44,506 bases of DNA, taken from positions 1-44,506 of the forward strand of contig NZ_AKJA01000012.1 of assembly GCF_000282575.1 (NCBI RefSeq), written 5' to 3'. The position numbers and the translations under genes are program-made. The DNA is from Herbaspirillum sp. YR522 (GTDB taxonomy: Bacteria > Pseudomonadota > Gammaproteobacteria > Burkholderiales > Burkholderiaceae_D). The notes beneath the pieces are model-generated. The model ran no database searches. It worked only from the letters and a program-made list of their open reading frames with translations, and was not told the DNA's origin. Of this stretch, positions 8,493-15,337 are shown piece by piece; position 1 is the first letter of the stretch, and the number at the start of each line of letters is the position of its first letter.

Positions 8493-10115
8493 TCAGCGGT
8501 CCAGCCAGACGTTCTTGAGCGAAGACAGCGCGCCGTCGGGCGCCTTGCTCAAGCCGTGCACCGCCTTGCTGTAAACCGTGAAGTTGGCCTGTTCGATCAG
8601 CGGGATCACCGGCAGGTCCGTTTCCGCCAGGCGCTGGAACTGATGGAAGAGCCCGGTGCGCTTCTTCACATCGGGTTCCACGCGAATGGCCTCGATCAGC
8701 TGGTCGAACCTGGGATTGGAGTAATTGGAGGCATTGGTCCATGCCACGCCGGGTGCGATGGACTTGCTCCAATAGTGGCGGAAGCTGCCCACTTCCGGAT
8801 CCAGCGTGGGTACCCAGCGTCCGGTATTGATGTCGAAGTCGTGGTCGGTATAGACCGCCTTGAGATGGCCGGCGATATCGCGGTTGCGGATCTCGACGTC
8901 GATGCCCACGCGCTTGAGGGCCTGGCGGATGAATTCGGCGTTGTTCTTGAAGGCTTCATGGAAGTTCTGGTATTCCTGGTTCAGCTTGAAGCGCACGCCA
9001 TTGGCCTTGCGCGGATAGCCGGCCTCATCGAGCAGCTTCTCGGCCCTAGCGACGTCGAAGTGGTACTGCGGCACGCCGTCGGCGGTGTAGAACGCCTTCA
9101 GGCTGGACGGAATGGGGCCGGTCGCCGGTTTGCCCAGTCCATACCAGACGGTATCGATCAACGCCTGCTTGTCGATCGCGTGCGCGATGGCTTGGCGCAC
9201 CTTGAGGTTCTGCAGGACCGGATTGCGCAGGTTGAATTCCAGGAACACGTAGGCAGACTGCCAGGCATAGCCGTCCAGGCTGACCGCCAGGCCGGGCAGG
9301 GCGGCGATGCGCTTGACGTCGGACAGCGGCACTTGGTCGAACGGGGCGTATTGCGCATCGCCCGTCTCCAGGGCCGCCGCGCGCGAACTGGCGTCAGGAA
9401 TCACCCGGAAGACCAGGCGGTCGAGATAGGGCTTGCCGGCGTCCCAGTAGTCGGGATTGCGTTCGAGCACGATGTACTGCCCCTTCTGCCATTGCTTGAA
9501 GCGGAATGGCCCGGTGCCGACCGGCTTGAGGTTGTAGGGATTTTTCAGGATGTCGGTGCCCTGGTACAAATGGCGCGGCAGGATCTGGCCCTCGTTGGCG
9601 TTGAGCGAGCTGAAGATCACCAGTGACGGGTGCGCCAGGCGGAACACCACGGTGTACTTGTCCGGGGTATCCACGGCCTGGATCGCGGCGAAGGTATTGC
9701 GTCCGCGGGGATGGATCTTCTTCCAGATTTCCAGTGCGCTGAACTGGACATCGGCCGAGGTGAACTCCTGCCCGTCATGCCATTTGACGCCCTGGCGCAA
9801 TTTGAAGGTGACGGTCTTGCCGTCTTCCGAAATGGTCCAGCTGGTCGCAAGGCTGGGCTGCGGGCGCTGCTGCTCGTCGAAGGTGATGAGGCCATCGAAC
9901 ACATTGGTGGCGACCACGCCGATGGGGAAGCTGGTATTGAATGCGTTGGTCAGCACCGGTGGCTCGGGCTGCACGATGGCTTGCAGGGTGCCGCCGCGCT
10001 TCGGTTGCAGTGGCGCCTGCGCCTGCGACAAGGACGGCAGCAGCAAGCTGCACACCAGTGCAAATGCGGCCAGGCCGGCGAGAAGAACGCGGCGGCTGGG
10101 GACGTGAATCGTCAT
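8493..10115 (-). CDS. ABC transporter substrate-binding protein, family 5 (DppA/OppA-like)
   Basis: 540 residues from the ATG at 10115, picked because GGAG lies 6 bases upstream; a start at 10127 is also open but has a poor site. An N-terminal signal peptide (SRRVLLAGLAAFALVCSLLLPSLSQA) is followed by the mature domain. Family 5 landmarks include LATSWTISEDGKTVTFKLRQGVKWHDG, GTGPFRFKQW, LERNPDYW and KVRQAIAHAIDK. It captures the imported solute in the periplasm and delivers it to the permeases at 5774-7632. It is the first gene of the minus-strand operon, with candidate LacI-type operators upstream. The ligand cannot be deduced; family members bind peptides, nickel chelates, opines, sugars or glutathione. 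Confidence 0.93.
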   Translation of the reverse strand: MTIHVPSRRVLLAGLAAFALVCSLLLPSLSQAQAPLQPKRGGTLQAIVQPEPPVLTNAFNTSFPIGVVATNVFDGLITFDEQQRPQPSLATSWTISEDGKTVTFKLRQGVKWHDGQEFTSADVQFSALEIWKKIHPRGRNTFAAIQAVDTPDKYTVVFRLAHPSLVIFSSLNANEGQILPRHLYQGTDILKNPYNLKPVGTGPFRFKQWQKGQYIVLERNPDYWDAGKPYLDRLVFRVIPDASSRAAALETGDAQYAPFDQVPLSDVKRIAALPGLAVSLDGYAWQSAYVFLEFNLRNPVLQNLKVRQAIAHAIDKQALIDTVWYGLGKPATGPIPSSLKAFYTADGVPQYHFDVARAEKLLDEAGYPRKANGVRFKLNQEYQNFHEAFKNNAEFIRQALKRVGIDVEIRNRDIAGHLKAVYTDHDFDINTGRWVPTLDPEVGSFRHYWSKSIAPGVAWTNASNYSNPRFDQLIEAIRVEPDVKKRTGLFHQFQRLAETDLPVIPLIEQANFTVYSKAVHGLSKAPDGALSSLKNVWLDR

Positions 10116-10158
10116 CTTTTGCTCCATGAGAGTCCATCGTGGTGGACGTGATGGGCGG

Positions 10159-10173
10159 ATGATAACGATTCAT
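10159..10173. promoter_or_regulatory. Candidate degenerate LacI-type operator
   Basis: ATGATAACGATTCAT, which on the minus strand reads ATGAATCGTTATCAT. It resembles the perfect site at 10373-10386 (ATGAAACGTTTCAT) with the outer ATGA/TCAT arms and a central CGTT kept and one extra base. It lies 44 bases before the binding-protein start, where an operator would control the minus-strand operon. Confidence 0.4.
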
Positions 10174-10372
10174 CAAGCGACCAAAAACTAATGTTTCCAT
10201 GCTTGCTTATGCGATTGCCACGCTTAGCCGCGATGCCGCGGGCGGCGTGCAATCCAGGCTAATTCGATCCCCGTATAAGCAAATGCGGGCCGATGATGGT
10301 GGTACTGATGATTAATGTAATTAACTAAGTAGAAAAGGTCCTTTGTGTTCGCGTCCGGGCCTATGGCAGGAT

Positions 10373-10386
10373 ATGAAACGTTTCAT
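10373..10386. promoter_or_regulatory. LacI/GalR-type operator palindrome
   Basis: ATGAAACGTTTCAT is a perfect 14-bp palindrome with the central CpG typical of LacI/GalR-family operators. It lies 60 bases before the chosen start of the regulator gene, suggesting autoregulation. If the regulator began at the earliest open start (10345), the site would be inside its coding sequence, which argues for the downstream start. Confidence 0.7.
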
Positions 10387-10446
10387 GAAGCACCTCGATT
10401 CCATTGCGCCTGGCCTATCTGGCTGCGTACCTTCATCACCACCTAC

Positions 10447-11514
10447 ATGGCCTCTTCGGACAACTCCCTTTTGCCGCCGCGCCCCGTGTCAGAGGACCGT
10501 GGCCGCCCTACCGTACGCGACGTCGCGCAGCTTGCCGGCGTGTCGATCGGTACGGTCTCGCGCGTGGTCAATGAGATACCCAATGTCAGCCCGGCGGTAC
10601 GGGCCAGGGTGAGGGAGGCGATCGGCACGCTGGGCTGGCGTCCCAGCATGGTGGCCAAGAACATGCGTGGCCAGGCCACGCGCATGGTCGGTTTCATTTT
10701 CTCCGACTTGGAGAATCCCCTTTATGCCTCCATGATCAAGGGCGCCGAGGACGTGTTGACCGAGGCCGGCTACCTGTTGATCGTCGGCAGCAGCAACGAC
10801 CGTCCGCAACAGGAGTGCAGCCTGATCGAGTTGTTCGGCCAGCGCCAGGCGGACGGGCTGATCTTTACCATCACCGACGAGCGCCATGCGCAAGTGCTGG
10901 ACAGCCTCACGCGTGCCCGTTTTCCGGTTGTCATGCTGGAGCGGGACGTCGACGTGCCGACCGCCGGCGCGGTCACGGCAAACCATTACGGCGGTACGCT
11001 GGCGGCGACCCGCCATCTGCTCGACCTGGGCCATCGCCGCATCGCGCTGGTGTCCGGCGGCCGCCATAACCGGGTCGGGCGAGATCGCCTGCGCGGCTTT
11101 GACGACGCCCATAAGGAGCGGGGAGTGGCGCCGGTGCCAGCGCTGCTGCGCATCGACGACCGCATCGCCGAAGATGCCTTCGGCTTGCGCCAGACCCAGA
11201 TACTGCTCTCGCTGCCGCAACCGCCGACGGCGATTCTCGCGTTGGGACGCCACTTGCTGCGTGGTGTGCTCTCGGCTTGCCGCACACGCGGTGTGCGCAT
11301 ACCGCAAGACCTGTCCCTGATCACGACCAACGACAGCGAGCTGGCCGAGCTGGTGCAGCCGGCCGTGACCGTGATCCGCTATTGCGCCTATGAACTGGGC
11401 CGCGAGGCGGCGCTGCTGTTGTTGCAGCGCCTGCAGCGGCGCGAAGATTGGCATTTCAGCAGCATCGAAGTGCCTACCGAATTGGTGCTGCGGCAATCCT
11501 GCGCGCGCATCTAG
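10447..11514 (+). CDS. LacI-family transcriptional regulator
   Basis: 355 residues from the ATG at 10447. The HTH is at about 21-75 (PTVRDVAQLAGVSIGTVSRVVN, then the hinge with WRPSMVAKNMRGQATRMVGFIF), followed by a periplasmic-binding-protein-like effector domain (ENPLYASMIKGAEDVLTEAGYLLIVGSS, DLGHRRIALVSG, and a C-terminal PTELVLRQS). An open frame starts earlier at 10345 but would contain the palindrome at 10373-10386 and has a non-family leader, so the shorter start is preferred; no strong ribosome site is seen. Divergent from the organosulfur-type operon and 45 bases before the transporter ATPase, it is the obvious local regulator. The effector is unknown. Confidence 0.88.
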   Translation: MASSDNSLLPPRPVSEDRGRPTVRDVAQLAGVSIGTVSRVVNEIPNVSPAVRARVREAIGTLGWRPSMVAKNMRGQATRMVGFIFSDLENPLYASMIKGAEDVLTEAGYLLIVGSSNDRPQQECSLIELFGQRQADGLIFTITDERHAQVLDSLTRARFPVVMLERDVDVPTAGAVTANHYGGTLAATRHLLDLGHRRIALVSGGRHNRVGRDRLRGFDDAHKERGVAPVPALLRIDDRIAEDAFGLRQTQILLSLPQPPTAILALGRHLLRGVLSACRTRGVRIPQDLSLITTNDSELAELVQPAVTVIRYCAYELGREAALLLLQRLQRREDWHFSSIEVPTELVLRQSCARI

Positions 11515-11559
11515 TGCATTCCCTGCGGCAGTGCTGCCGCCCGCATTTGAAAGACGCCT

Positions 11560-13206
11560 ATGTCCAACGCTTCCGATAGCCTGCTCAAGATCGACAACCT
11601 GAACGTTCATTTCGGCGCCCGGCAGGTGGTGCACGGGGTGTCCTTCGACATCAAGCCCGGCGAGAAGCTGGCGTTGGTCGGCGAATCGGGCTCCGGCAAG
11701 AGCGTCATCGCGCTCAGCACGCTCAGGCTGGTTCCCGGTGCCAGGCTGTCCGGCCGGATCGATTTTGACGGAACCGACCTGACGAGCTTGCCCGAGCGCG
11801 ACCTGACGGCCGTACGCGGGCGTGACGTGGCGGTCATTTTCCAGGAGCCGATGACCGCGCTCAATCCGCTTTATACCGTGGGCGAACAGATTGCCGAGGT
11901 GTACCGGGTCAAGCACCGACTGGGGTCACGCGAGGCTTGGGCAAAGGCGGTGGAACGCCTGGCCGAGACCGAAATCCCGGAGCCGCAGCGCCGCGCGCGG
12001 GCCTATCCGCACCAGCTCTCCGGAGGCCAGCGGCAGCGTGCGATGATCGCCATGGCGCTGGCCAGCGAGCCGCGGCTATTGATTGCGGACGAACCCACGA
12101 CTGCGCTGGACGTCAGCCTGCGCCTGCAGATCCTCGATTTGCTGGAGCAGCTGCAGCGCTCGCGCGGCATGGCAGTGCTCATGATCACCCATGACTTGAA
12201 CCTGGTTCATCGCTTCGCCGACCGCGTGGTGGTGCTGCAGAACGGACGGTTGGTGGAGCAGGGCGCGGTCGCGGCGGTGCTGCATCGTCCACAGCATCCC
12301 TATACCCGCAAGTTGCTGGATAGCCGGCCGGTACGCGATCTGGTCGAAGAGCAAACGCACGACGACAGGCGTGTGCTGCGCGCCGAACATGTGCGGGTGG
12401 ACTACCGTCTGCCGGCTGCCTCCTTCCGCGAGCTGTTCAGGCAGCGCTATTTCAATGCAGTGCAGGACGCGTCTTTCGAGCTTGCTCCAGGGAGGACGCT
12501 GGGCATCATCGGCGAATCCGGTTCCGGAAAATCTACGCTGGCGCAGGCTGTGCTGGGATTGCTGCGGGCGCAGGGAGAGATCAGCATCTGCGGCTCCAGC
12601 TGGGAAGCCGCGAAGGCGGCGGGTTTCGAAGGTAAAAAGGCCTTGCGCCGCCGTATCCAGGTTGTCTTCCAGGATCCTTACGCATCGCTGAGTCCGCGCC
12701 GCAACGTGCAGGACATCGTCGGCGAAGCGCTGGCGTTTCACGAGCCGGATCTCGATGCCGGCCAGCGCCGCTTGCGGGTACTGGAGATGCTGGCTGCGGT
12801 CGGATTGTCGCACGAGCAGTTTCCGGGGCTGCTGGAGAGGCATCCGCACGAGTTTTCAGGCGGCCAGCGCCAGCGGATCGCCATCGCACGGGCGCTGATC
12901 ACCCGGCCCGAGGTATTGGTGTTGGACGAACCCACCAGCGCATTGGACGTCACCATCCAGAAACAGGTGCTGACCTTGCTGCAGAAACTGCAGAAGACGC
13001 ATGGGCTCAGTTACTTCCTGATCACGCATGACATGGAAGTGATTCAGGCCATGGCGCACGAGGTCATCGTGATGAGGAACGGGAATATCGTCGAATATGG
13101 GCGTGCCCAGGCAATCCTGGAGGCACCGAAGAACCCTTACACACGAGCCCTGATTGACGCTGCCGGCTTGTCGACGGCGGCGGTGCCCGTCCGGCAGGTG
13201 GCGTGA
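11560..13206 (+). CDS. ABC transporter ATP-binding protein, fused DppD-DppF type
   Basis: 548 residues with two complete ABC domains. Domain 1: Walker A GESGSGKS 41-48, signature LSGGQ 153-157, Walker B LLIADEP ending at Glu178, H-loop MITHD. Domain 2: Walker A GESGSGKS 318-325, signature FSGGQ 432-436, Walker B VLVLDEP ending at Glu457, H-loop LITHD. Each domain carries the HPYTR / NPYTR motif of the oligopeptide subfamily. One such chain replaces the separate DppD and DppF subunits. It follows the LacI regulator by 45 bases on the plus strand and is the only ATPase near the permeases at 5774-7632, so the transporter is split across divergent transcripts. Confidence 0.94.
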   Translation: MSNASDSLLKIDNLNVHFGARQVVHGVSFDIKPGEKLALVGESGSGKSVIALSTLRLVPGARLSGRIDFDGTDLTSLPERDLTAVRGRDVAVIFQEPMTALNPLYTVGEQIAEVYRVKHRLGSREAWAKAVERLAETEIPEPQRRARAYPHQLSGGQRQRAMIAMALASEPRLLIADEPTTALDVSLRLQILDLLEQLQRSRGMAVLMITHDLNLVHRFADRVVVLQNGRLVEQGAVAAVLHRPQHPYTRKLLDSRPVRDLVEEQTHDDRRVLRAEHVRVDYRLPAASFRELFRQRYFNAVQDASFELAPGRTLGIIGESGSGKSTLAQAVLGLLRAQGEISICGSSWEAAKAAGFEGKKALRRRIQVVFQDPYASLSPRRNVQDIVGEALAFHEPDLDAGQRRLRVLEMLAAVGLSHEQFPGLLERHPHEFSGGQRQRIAIARALITRPEVLVLDEPTSALDVTIQKQVLTLLQKLQKTHGLSYFLITHDMEVIQAMAHEVIVMRNGNIVEYGRAQAILEAPKNPYTRALIDAAGLSTAAVPVRQVA

Positions 13207-13395
13207 TGCAGGGATGGCAGCCTAGGCGGCTTTGGTCAGCCGTTTGGCGTCTTGTCGATATTGAGCTGCGGGGGATGTTGTAGGCAGGACGTTTTTCGGT
13301 GGCTAGGTCTCCATTTTGCGGTAACACGGATGAGTGTCGGGAGGCGCGAAATTGTTTCCCGAAGGTAATTTTGCAATGTCGTTTGATTTTCTGTG

Positions 13396-13423
13396 ATTTC
13401 GCATAATTTGTATTATGTAAAAT
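13396..13423 (+). other. dif: XerC/XerD dif-like recombination site
   Basis: An 11-6-11 arrangement: XerC arm ATTTCGCATAA (13396-13406), centre TTTGTA (13407-13412), XerD arm TTATGTAAAAT (13413-13423). From memory the proteobacterial consensus is RNTKCGCATAA / TGTATA / TTATGTTAAAT, so the left arm fits fully and the right arm differs at one base; the centre differs. dif resolves chromosome dimers near the replication terminus and is used by filamentous phages as an integration site. AT-rich foreign-looking DNA begins immediately downstream. No second copy was found by eye in the window. Confidence 0.72.
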
Positions 13424-13489
13424 GACGTGTCAAAAAATGGTCGTTGAATTTGTGGTTGTCGAGGATTCAATCACTCCCTCTGCCAATAT

Positions 13490-13518
13490 AAAAAAAGCCC
13501 GCTTAAAGCGGGCTTTTT
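13490..13518 (+). terminator. Rho-independent terminator
   Basis: Stem GCCCGC (13497-13502), loop TTAAA, stem GCGGGC (13508-13513), then five T; a run of A precedes it so it could work both ways. It ends the plus-strand transcript from the LacI/ATPase genes or belongs to the element that starts at the dif-like site. Confidence 0.8.
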
Positions 13519-13527
13519 CATCTTAGA

Positions 13528-13541
13528 CATTTGTACAAATG
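13528..13541. repeat. 14-bp perfect palindrome
   Basis: CATTTGTACAAATG, directly followed by a smaller dyad GACTGTAGTC (13543-13552). Neither has a T-tract. They are part of the hairpin-rich stretch after the dif-like site; possible operator or single-strand folding element. Confidence 0.5.
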
Positions 13542-13581
13542 CGACTGTAGTCACATTACAACGATTCTTAGGCCCTTACCT

Positions 13582-13611
13582 CTGAATAAATAACCAAGTA
13601 GGTTAATTCAG
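13582..13611. repeat. Hairpin with 3-base bulge
   Basis: CTGAAT (13582-13587) pairs with ATTCAG (13606-13611), and TAACC (13591-13595) with GGTTA (13601-13605), leaving a bulge AAA and loop AAGTA. No U-tract follows, so it is not a terminator. It could be a folded RNA leader or a single-strand DNA origin/packaging-type structure. Confidence 0.45.
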
Positions 13612-13621
13612 ATGACACCAA

Positions 13622-13729
13622 ATGCCCGCAATTAGGCAACTGGATATAAATGCAGTTACATTAGTACCCGGGGCACAAAACAAAAGCGGCCCCTTCGATG
13701 AAGGGGCCGCTTTTGCAAAGCTGCCCTAG
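13622..13729 (+). CDS. Candidate 35-residue ORF containing a hairpin (doubtful)
   Basis: ATG at 13622 opens a 35-residue frame starting MPAIRQLDINAVTLVPG. The strong hairpin at 13681-13715 lies inside its 3' half and no convincing ribosome site precedes it. No family is recognised. It is listed only because it is one of two very short frames in the gene-free stretch after the dif-like site; it may well be noncoding. Confidence 0.15.
   Translation: MPAIRQLDINAVTLVPGAQNKSGPFDEGAAFAKLP
13681..13715. terminator. Strong bidirectional hairpin / terminator
   Basis: A perfect 16-bp stem (13681-13696 with 13700-13715), loop GAT, core GCGGCCCC/GGGGCCGC, flanked by CAAAA and TTTTG. The short A/T flanks make it terminator-like in both directions; the stem is unusually long and perfect and could equally be a single-strand DNA hairpin. 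Confidence 0.6.
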
Positions 13730-13746
13730 AAAGTGAGGGCATCAAA

Positions 13747-13848
13747 ATGATTCAAATCACTGTCACGCTGAGCGGCGTTAAACTAGATGTAGCGATTGAT
13801 CATGGCATGGCGGTCGTATTGGCAACCACGCTTTTGACACTTCTATAA
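13747..13848 (+). CDS. Candidate 33-residue hydrophobic small protein
   Basis: ATG at 13747 preceded by GAGG 8 bases upstream. The frame gives 33 residues: a beta-like N-terminal half (MIQITVTLSGVKLDVAI) and a hydrophobic C-terminal half (MAVVLATTLLTLL). It sits alone between two strong hairpins, 14 bases before the terminator at 13862. Minor coat proteins of filamentous phages are of similar size, but no sequence match is claimed. No promoter can fit between the upstream hairpin and the start, so expression would need read-through. Confidence 0.3.
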   Translation: MIQITVTLSGVKLDVAIDHGMAVVLATTLLTLL

Positions 13849-13861
13849 GCTAGGGCTTTAC

Positions 13862-13902
13862 CGGCTCCGATTCGTTAGCGCGATTCGGAGCCGTTTTCTT
13901 TT
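13862..13902 (+). terminator. Rho-independent terminator
   Basis: Stem CGGCTCCGA (13862-13870) with TCGGAGCCG (13885-13893), 14-base loop, followed by TTTTCTTTT. It ends whatever is transcribed through the 33-residue frame. Confidence 0.75.
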
Positions 13903-13917
13903 ACCGTTTAAACGGTA
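13902..13917. promoter_or_regulatory. 16-bp perfect palindrome
   Basis: TACCGTTTAAACGGTA, abutting the preceding terminator. It has an AT centre and no U-tract, so a dimeric regulator or recombinase site is more likely than a terminator. Confidence 0.45.
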
Positions 13918-13963
13918 CGACAAAAATATAACATGTGTTTAACAGTTTTTATGAGTTCGGCAA

Positions 13964-14028
13964 ACGAAATGTATTGTTTCGTCACCTCAAAACACCACAT
14001 TTCGCAGTGACGAAACGTACTATTTCGT
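13964..14028. promoter_or_regulatory. Two ACGAAA-N7-TTTCGT dyads
   Basis: Copy 1 is 13964-13982 (spacer TGTATTG), copy 2 is 14010-14028 (spacer CGTACTA); their centres are 46 bases apart. An extra half-site TTTCG at 14000-14004 faces copy 2. Arms and spacer length are identical while spacers differ, as expected for two operators of one dimeric protein. The stretch 13849-14114 holds no supportable gene besides these sites. Confidence 0.5.
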
Positions 14029-14114
14029 GTCGGATGGGCAAATTGATCGACCTATTCGGAGGCGCTGCCGGCTCAGCTATCCGACGGTACGACGCAATCG
14101 CCAAGATTGTTACG

Positions 14115-14540
14115 CTAACGAAATTGACACAGCCAGGCTTGCAGATAAGGGGCTGAAAAATCCTGGCCTGGTAATTGCCGCAGCTCATGACCATAGAGGA
14201 TCAGCCCACGCTCATCAGCAGCGAAGATCGTTGGATTCCCGAGTTGGGCTTTGATGGTCAAAAAACCTTTGCCGTCTCGCTCCAAAAGCCTCGCCATCGA
14301 ATGCTGCTCCATGTTCCGCTCATACATGCGTAACACCACCAGTTCACCAATGAGCGGGTCTTGCCGATCACGCTCGTGCCTCGATAGACGGACTCCACGC
14401 TCCTTTAGCCGCTTGACGGCCACAGGTATTCTGCGTCGACCGTGCCAGCTGACACTGGCGCCGTAGGTAGTGCCGTGTGCAGCAAATCCGCTCGGTGACG
14501 AAATCGAAGGATCCAGTTCATCAGGAATAATACTGTTCAT
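14115..14540 (-). CDS. Hypothetical protein, 141 aa
   Basis: No family recognised. The frame is Arg-rich in the middle (WHGRRRIPVAVKRLKERGVRLSRHERDRQ), has no signal peptide or membrane segment, and ends ALQ-like AYLQAWLCQFR. A short C-terminal stretch KAQLGNPTIFAADERGLILYGHEL could form a small beta sheet. A -35-like TTGACA lies about 60 bases upstream of the ATG at 14540; the ribosome site is weak. Base composition is lower in GC than flanking genes, in keeping with acquisition by transfer. It is alone on its strand between the palindrome cluster and the broken gene at 14653. Confidence 0.5.
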   Translation of the reverse strand: MNSIIPDELDPSISSPSGFAAHGTTYGASVSWHGRRRIPVAVKRLKERGVRLSRHERDRQDPLIGELVVLRMYERNMEQHSMARLLERDGKGFLTIKAQLGNPTIFAADERGLILYGHELRQLPGQDFSAPYLQAWLCQFR

Positions 14541-14652
14541 GCATACAGCATATCACCGAGGTAATCGCAAAAAATACCATTCTGTCAACCCTGGTGCATT
14601 ATCAAATCATCATGCTATGCTCAGCTCATCAAGAATAAATAAAGGGGAAAAA

Positions 14653-14779
14653 ATGAAAATATTTCTAAGCTGGCTTGTTTCTTGACGCTACTTTATATAA
14701 CCCACATTAGCATTCTGCAGTGGCTGGCCAGGCTGGATGTAAAGCAGCTCAATGTCCGCCTAGCACGCCCAAAAAGTAA
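14653..14779 (+). pseudogene. Broken small secreted-peptide gene (strong RBS, frameshifted)
   Basis: A very good ribosome site (AAAGGGGAAAA) precedes ATG 14653, but the frame reads only MKIFLSWLVS before a stop at 14683. Reading on in the other frames gives a hydrophobic leader (LACFLTLLYITHIS, frame of 14670) and then [21 protein letters not shown] ending at 14779 (frame of 14711), which together look like a signal peptide plus short Cys-containing tail. Two frame changes would be needed, so it is best called a decayed gene; the ten-residue product could alternatively be a leader peptide. A -10-like TATGCT is at 14616. The remaining bases to 14866 show nothing else. Confidence 0.35.
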
Positions 14780-14866
14780 TCGCAGTACTCAATATTCAAT
14801 GTGATTGACGACTTAAATCGTGAAGCACCGAGAATCGAAGTGGATCTCTCATCGCGGGCTGAATAG

Positions 14867-15265
14867 TTATGGCAGCTTATTAACACTAATTAGCGGCCAA
14901 CCCGGTAGCTTTCCATTTACTTCACTCGCACAGAACGGCTCGCCGTTGGGACGAGACATAGGTTCCCTGCACCCGCAGCTTGACACCTTGCTCACTTGAT
15001 TGATGACATATCCGGGAGGAGCCCCAACATCTCCGACGCTACACATCCAGAAGCTGCTCGCCGTTATCTTCTGGATCATCATGTGCTGGCTAGGTATAGG
15101 GCATGTCTTAAGGTCCTTCGCTATCTCTTGAACATAATGGCCTGGTGGAATATCGGACTTTCCTTTAGCGCATATCCACTGTGCGTCGGCAAAGCAGGAA
15201 CTGCTTCCCAATAGCCCCGCGACGAATACGATTCCGGTTAAAACCGGCTTAACCATCAATCCCAT
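14867..15265 (-). CDS. Secreted repeat protein of unknown function
   Basis: 132 residues; signal peptide with cleavage expected after SSSCFA (residue 26). The mature part contains two copies of a W-[IM]-C-x(6-8)-PPG-[HY]-x-V unit: W30-C32...PPG 40-42...C55 and W73-C75...PPG 83-85...C97, about 43 residues apart, plus a third shortened copy FCASEVNGKLPGWPLISV from 111. Nine or so cysteines suggest disulfides in the periplasm or outside. The ATG at 15265 follows AAAGGGGAGAGG, an excellent ribosome site with the same core as the broken gene at 14653. No family is recognised; the AT-rich setting suggests transfer. Confidence 0.7.
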   Translation of the reverse strand: MGLMVKPVLTGIVFVAGLLGSSSCFADAQWICAKGKSDIPPGHYVQEIAKDLKTCPIPSQHMMIQKITASSFWMCSVGDVGAPPGYVINQVSKVSSCGCREPMSRPNGEPFCASEVNGKLPGWPLISVNKLP

Positions 15266-15337
15266 ATTCCTCTCCCCTTTAAGATTCGCATGCTTGTTGT
15301 AAATCGATAGCCGCCCGCCACCCGCCCCCGTGCGGCA

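Noticed and set aside
13460-13482. Sequence ending CTCCCTCTGCCA just before a terminator, like a tRNA 3' end or att remnant
   Set aside because: No complementary 5' acceptor arm, no regular T-arm pairing, and no matching tRNA in the window.
13935-14156. 73-residue plus-strand frame after the palindromes
   Set aside because: It contains both ACGAAA-N7-TTTCGT dyads, has no ribosome site and no protein-like composition.
15283-15310. ATTCGCATgcTTGTTGTAAATC as a second dif site that would close an element
   Set aside because: The XerD arm and centre do not match dif; similarity is limited to CGCAT and GTAAAT.
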